Part shown: one piece after another, positions 6,430-8,823 of the stretch
Layout: the number at the start of each line of letters is the position of its first letter
Numbering within the stretch: the stretch's first letter is position 1
Source: an uncultured Fretibacterium sp.
GTDB taxonomy: Bacteria > Synergistota > Synergistia > Synergistales > Aminobacteriaceae
DNA length: 8,823 nt
Assembly (NCBI RefSeq): GCF_963548695.1
Contig: NZ_CAUUWA010000081.1
Coordinates: 1-8,823, forward strand
Direction of reading: 5' to 3'
Translations under genes and position numbers: made by a program
The notes under the pieces: generated by a model
What the model was told of the DNA's origin: nothing
The model's database searches: none
What the model saw: only the letters and a program-made list of their open reading frames with translations

Positions 6430-7116
6430 ATGAAGGTCAACGATCGTTATTGCTCGTTCTATTACGAGCTCGATGAGGATTACGGCGAAATTGTCATCGA
6501 CGGGAGCAGAACGGCACTACTTATCGTGGATATGCAATACCACTTCCTTACCCGTCCCGACACAAGCGGCATGAGCGAGAGGGAAAAGGCCTATTATGCA
6601 CGCTGGGAGTACTTTTACGATCGAGTGGACAACGAGGTGATCCCCAACAACGCACGGCTCCTTTCCGCGTTTCGGGAGAGGAAGATGCTTGTCGCCCACG
6701 CCCGCATAACCGGCCAGCTCGCGAATGGGAGGGATCGGTCCCTGGATCAGAAGGCCACGGGATACAACGAATTGCTCCTGCTCGACGGAAATCCCGCCGG
6801 CGAGATCGTCGCTCCGTTGGCTCCTCGCGAAAACGAATTGGTGGTCAGGAAGACGACGGACAGCGCCCTTACGGGGACGTCGCTCCGGCTGATGCTGCAC
6901 AATTGCGGCATTGATACGGTGGTCGTGACCGGGGTCCTGACCGATCAGTGCGTGTCGGGGACCGTTCGCAGCTTGGCCGACGAGAGCTTCAAGGTTTGGC
7001 TCGTAGAGGACGCCTGCGGGGCATCGACGCGTGAGATACAGGAGCACGAACTCTCGGTGCTGAATAACATCTATTGCCACGTGGTCAGCACCGACGAATT
7101 GATCGCCGCCTTATAG
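6430..7116 (+). CDS. Isochorismatase-family cysteine hydrolase
   Basis: A 228-residue cytosolic hydrolase of the isochorismatase-like fold. The catalytic triad is visible: D34 in ALLIVDMQ, K141 in VVRKTTDSA, and the nucleophile C174 in GVLTDQCVSGTVRSLAD, just after the segment that usually holds the cis peptide. In this family the cysteine forms acyl-enzyme intermediates on amides, ureido or carbamoyl compounds (nicotinamidase, N-carbamoylsarcosine amidase and ureidoacrylate, biuret or peroxyureidoacrylate hydrolases). The presence of the cysteine argues against a true isochorismatase, which uses a different mechanism. The substrate cannot be assigned. The start at 6430 is preceded by GGAGG 12 bases upstream; the frame is open to 6226 but that part looks untranslated. 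It forms an operon with the permease 10 bases downstream, suggesting that the permease brings in its substrate. Confidence 0.88.
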   Translation: MKVNDRYCSFYYELDEDYGEIVIDGSRTALLIVDMQYHFLTRPDTSGMSEREKAYYARWEYFYDRVDNEVIPNNARLLSAFRERKMLVAHARITGQLANGRDRSLDQKATGYNELLLLDGNPAGEIVAPLAPRENELVVRKTTDSALTGTSLRLMLHNCGIDTVVVTGVLTDQCVSGTVRSLADESFKVWLVEDACGASTREIQEHELSVLNNIYCHVVSTDELIAAL

Positions 7117-7126
7117 GAGGAAGAAC
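7117..7126 (+). promoter_or_regulatory. Ribosome binding site of the permease, touching the upstream stop codon
   Basis: The hydrolase stop TAG merges with the Shine-Dalgarno in TAGGAGGAAG (7114-7123), so terminating ribosomes sit on the RBS of the next gene. This supports coupled expression of the pair. Confidence 0.7.
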
Positions 7127-8488
7127 ATGAACGACAGCAAACTGAAGAGGAACCTGAGCTTCATACAGATGATCGCAATATCGTCGGGAGCCGTTATCGG
7201 AGGCTGGCTTGCCGAGGCTCCCTACTGGTTTCAGACCACGGGGGCGGGGGCGGCTTTCCTGTTTCCCCTTCTTGCCCTTCTCCTTGTTCCCGTAGGCCTG
7301 GCGTTCGGCGAGCTGTCCGCAATGCTACCCTTTGCTGCGGGGGTGGATGCCTGGACCAGCAACGCTTACGGCAACAAAATGGGATTTGCGACTCAGTGGA
7401 TGATGTTTCTGATTCAGGTCGTGGAGCCCCCGATGATGGCCTTCATCTTCGGAACGGCCATCAACCATTTCTATCCCTTGAATAGCGATCAGATGATGAT
7501 GGTGGCGATATTCTCCGTCACCCTTTGGTTCGTCCTCTCCAATTTCAACATCAGCCTGACGGGGAAACTGTCCAACTTCTTTTTCTTCTCCATGATCGCC
7601 ATCTCGCTTCTGGTCTCGTCCTCCTTTTTCCTCAGCGGCCACTGGAGTATGGATCACATTCGTCTGAACCAGGGTTTTTTCCCGAAGGGGGGGTATGGAA
7701 TCTTCATTGCCATGGCCGTATTCTCGCTCAAGTTCATCGGCTTTGAAATGACGCCCACCCTGATAGAAGAGACCAATTTTCCGGCCTCAAAAATATGGAA
7801 GGTTATCCTTGCATCGCTCTTCATCCCCGCGCTGCTTTACAGCTTTGTCGTGCTGGCGATGGGAGGCATGGCCCCGTGGCATGAAATTGCCTCGATGAGC
7901 ATGCCTGAGCCCGAACTGGCGGCTCGCTTCGGGCTGCCCGCAATTCTGGGGATCCTCGCCATTGTCTCTGGCCTCATGCACGCTTTCACCACACTGATGG
8001 GGTTCTGGACGTCCAGCGCCCGGGTGCTCTATGGCGCCGCGCAGCTGAACCAGCTTCCCAGGGGGTTCATGAAGGTTAATCGCTATGGCCAGCCGTTCTT
8101 GGCCAATGTCGTGGTTTACATGTTCTCTTTGTTTTTCTGCTTTTTCAGTGGGGACAACTGGGTGCAGTACATCTATGCCATCTCCAGCATTGCCGCAGGG
8201 GTCGTCTATTTCATCTCCTGTCTCGATGTCGTACGCCTCAGGATGCTTCATCCCGAGTGGAAACGTCCTTTCAGGGCGCCAGGAGGGCTCCCGATGTTCC
8301 TGGTTGGCATGGGGATCTCGATCTGGCTGGTTATCGGGGCCTGTATGGAGTTGGATGCGGGAGGTTATCTCTCTCTTCTGATCTTCTTCGGTCTTGGAGT
8401 CGTTGTCTTTTGGGTGGCCGATTCTTACAGGAGAAAACAGGGACGCGGGTTGACCGCGCTGACCCCTGAGGATATCGGCAGGGAATAG
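7127..8488 (+). CDS. APC-superfamily amino acid/polyamine permease
   Basis: A 453-residue inner-membrane secondary transporter with about 12 hydrophobic segments: roughly residues 12-35, 39-61, 86-112, 122-141, 148-170, 188-208, 225-247, 268-292, 323-342, 345-366, 387-407 and 413-433. Family marks are the unwound first helix SSGAVIGG (19-26) and the sixth-helix region FIGFEM (203-208) followed by LIEETNFPASK (212-222), the counterpart of the usual GFE...AEE.NP.K. The length is normal for the superfamily and both ends look intact. It probably imports an amino acid, amine or similar nitrogenous solute using the proton or sodium gradient, or exchanges one for another. Placement after the hydrolase with a 10-base gap implies a shared substrate. 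A terminator follows 20 bases after the stop. Confidence 0.9.
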   Translation: MNDSKLKRNLSFIQMIAISSGAVIGGWLAEAPYWFQTTGAGAAFLFPLLALLLVPVGLAFGELSAMLPFAAGVDAWTSNAYGNKMGFATQWMMFLIQVVEPPMMAFIFGTAINHFYPLNSDQMMMVAIFSVTLWFVLSNFNISLTGKLSNFFFFSMIAISLLVSSSFFLSGHWSMDHIRLNQGFFPKGGYGIFIAMAVFSLKFIGFEMTPTLIEETNFPASKIWKVILASLFIPALLYSFVVLAMGGMAPWHEIASMSMPEPELAARFGLPAILGILAIVSGLMHAFTTLMGFWTSSARVLYGAAQLNQLPRGFMKVNRYGQPFLANVVVYMFSLFFCFFSGDNWVQYIYAISSIAAGVVYFISCLDVVRLRMLHPEWKRPFRAPGGLPMFLVGMGISIWLVIGACMELDAGGYLSLLIFFGLGVVVFWVADSYRRKQGRGLTALTPEDIGRE

Positions 8489-8508
8489 AGTCGAGCCTGG
8501 AGGCTGCC

Positions 8509-8550
8509 AATCCGTCGATAGGGGCTTTGCGTCCCTATCGACGGATTTTT
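8509..8550 (+). terminator. Strong intrinsic terminator of the hydrolase/permease operon
   Basis: TCCGTCGATAGGG (8511-8523) pairs perfectly with CCCTATCGACGGA (8533-8545) around a nine-base loop. AA (8509-8510) adds two more pairs with TT (8546-8547). The arm is followed by TTTTT. The T-run runs directly into the next repeat element. Confidence 0.93.
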
Positions 8551-8640
8551 AGGGAAGCGCTGATTAAAACAAAAACGCATATTTCCCCAAAGGGGAATAT
8601 GCAAAACATCTATGGGCAAAAATCTCCAGCGCTTCCCTAA
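8549..8640 (+). mobile_element. MITE-like element, complete 92-bp copy with terminal inverted repeats
   Basis: The ends TTAGGGAAGCGCTG (8549-8562) and CAGCGCTTCCCTAA (8627-8640) are perfect inverted repeats. The symmetry extends through the flanking T/A runs to 8545-8644. The centre holds a second hairpin, GCATATTTCCCC (8577-8588) with GGGGAATATGC (8592-8602). There is no coding capacity. 8549-8603 matches the inverted copy at 1-55. The TA at both outer ends (TA-GGGAAG and CTTCCC-TA) could be the TA target duplication typical of IS630/Tc1-type elements; that is inference. No transposase is in the window. Confidence 0.75.
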
Positions 8641-8644
8641 AAAT

Positions 8645-8823
8645 TAACATGGGGGCTTCGCCCCCTGATGAAGCCCCTAAGCGACCGACACGGCTCGTAC
8701 CTCGCCGGTCGTCTGCTTAAAGCCCCCACGCCGCTATCAGGATAGCGGCGGCCCCGGCAAGTTCTGCTCATCAACAGGCAAGCTGGGGTACCACCGGGGT
8801 GCTTCATGGATTAAATCAGCGTT
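8645..8823. other. Non-coding, hairpin-rich stretch to the window end
   Basis: I see no convincing gene in this 179-base stretch. It folds strongly on paper. GGGGGC (8651-8656) can pair with GCCCCC (8660-8665); GGGGCTTC (8652-8659) with GAAGCCCC (8670-8677); and GGGGGCTT (8651-8658) with AAGCCCCC (8720-8727). CGACCG (8682-8687) pairs with CGGTCG (8706-8711). CGCCGCTAT (8729-8737) pairs perfectly with ATAGCGGCG (8742-8750). CCCCGG (8752-8757) can pair with CCGGGG (8794-8799). No T-run follows any of these on either strand, so they are not ordinary terminators. It may be a structured RNA or the non-coding end of a mobile element. Confidence 0.45.
8808..8823 (+). repeat. Possible third repeat end, cut by the window edge
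   Basis: GGATTAAATCAGCGTT resembles the minus-strand end of the repeat family, reading AATCAGCG as in TTTTAATCAGCGCTTCCC at 35-52, with differences on both sides. It lies in the orientation of a closing inverted repeat relative to 8549. The match is short and the sequence stops here. Confidence 0.3.

Noticed and set aside
8661..8727. CTGATGA after a GC-rich hairpin suggested a hammerhead ribozyme core
   Set aside because: The required GAAA and NUH cleavage elements and the matching stem arrangement are absent.
1..8823. tRNA, rRNA, CRISPR array, integrase or transposase genes
   Set aside because: I looked on both strands and saw no regularly spaced repeats, no tRNA-like T-arm or anticodon structure, and no transposase or integrase motif in any open frame.

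Overview
The window looks like an accessory segment of a free-living anaerobic bacterium that ferments amino acids or organic acids. The gene set points that way: an ADP-forming acyl-CoA synthetase under a cobalamin riboswitch, a PocR-domain histidine kinase with a YesN/AraC-type response regulator, an isochorismatase-fold hydrolase and an amino-acid/polyamine (APC) permease. My best guess is Synergistota, with anaerobic Bacillota as the alternative. This is inference from gene content and GC-rich codon use, because no phylogenetic marker is present.

Layout: (1) 1-55 is part of a short repeat whose inverted copy lies at 8549-8603 (52 of 55 positions identical). (2) 41-793, minus strand: a polytopic membrane protein with the start of a WD40/beta-propeller domain. 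The repeat cuts off its 3' end and supplies its stop codon. A possible 47-codon ORF with its own RBS and a -10-like box lies upstream of it (884-1083). (3) 1179-1520: a sigma70 promoter, a clear cobalamin riboswitch aptamer, an expression platform and an intrinsic terminator. These precede (4) 1567-3687, plus strand, an NDP-forming acyl-CoA synthetase of clearly higher GC than its neighbours. (5) 3771-6103, minus strand: response regulator and histidine kinase, overlapping by four bases, converging on the synthetase gene. (6) 6104-6429: divergent control region. (7) 6430-8488, plus strand: a two-gene operon of cysteine hydrolase and APC permease, ended by a strong terminator at 8509-8550. (8) 8549-8640: a 92-bp MITE-like element with terminal inverted repeats, abutting that terminator. 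(9) 8645-8823: a strongly hairpinned non-coding stretch that ends in another partial match to the repeat end.

How they may work together (inference): the PocR-type kinase senses a small cytosolic metabolite and passes phosphate to the AraC-type regulator. The regulator then controls the divergent permease/hydrolase operon, which imports a nitrogenous compound and hydrolyses an amide or related bond. The acyl-CoA synthetase could recover ATP from the resulting acyl-CoA. It is controlled separately, by cobalamin-dependent transcription termination. The two inverted repeat copies bracket almost the whole region, so it may have been assembled or moved as a unit. No tRNA, rRNA, CRISPR array or transposase gene is visible.
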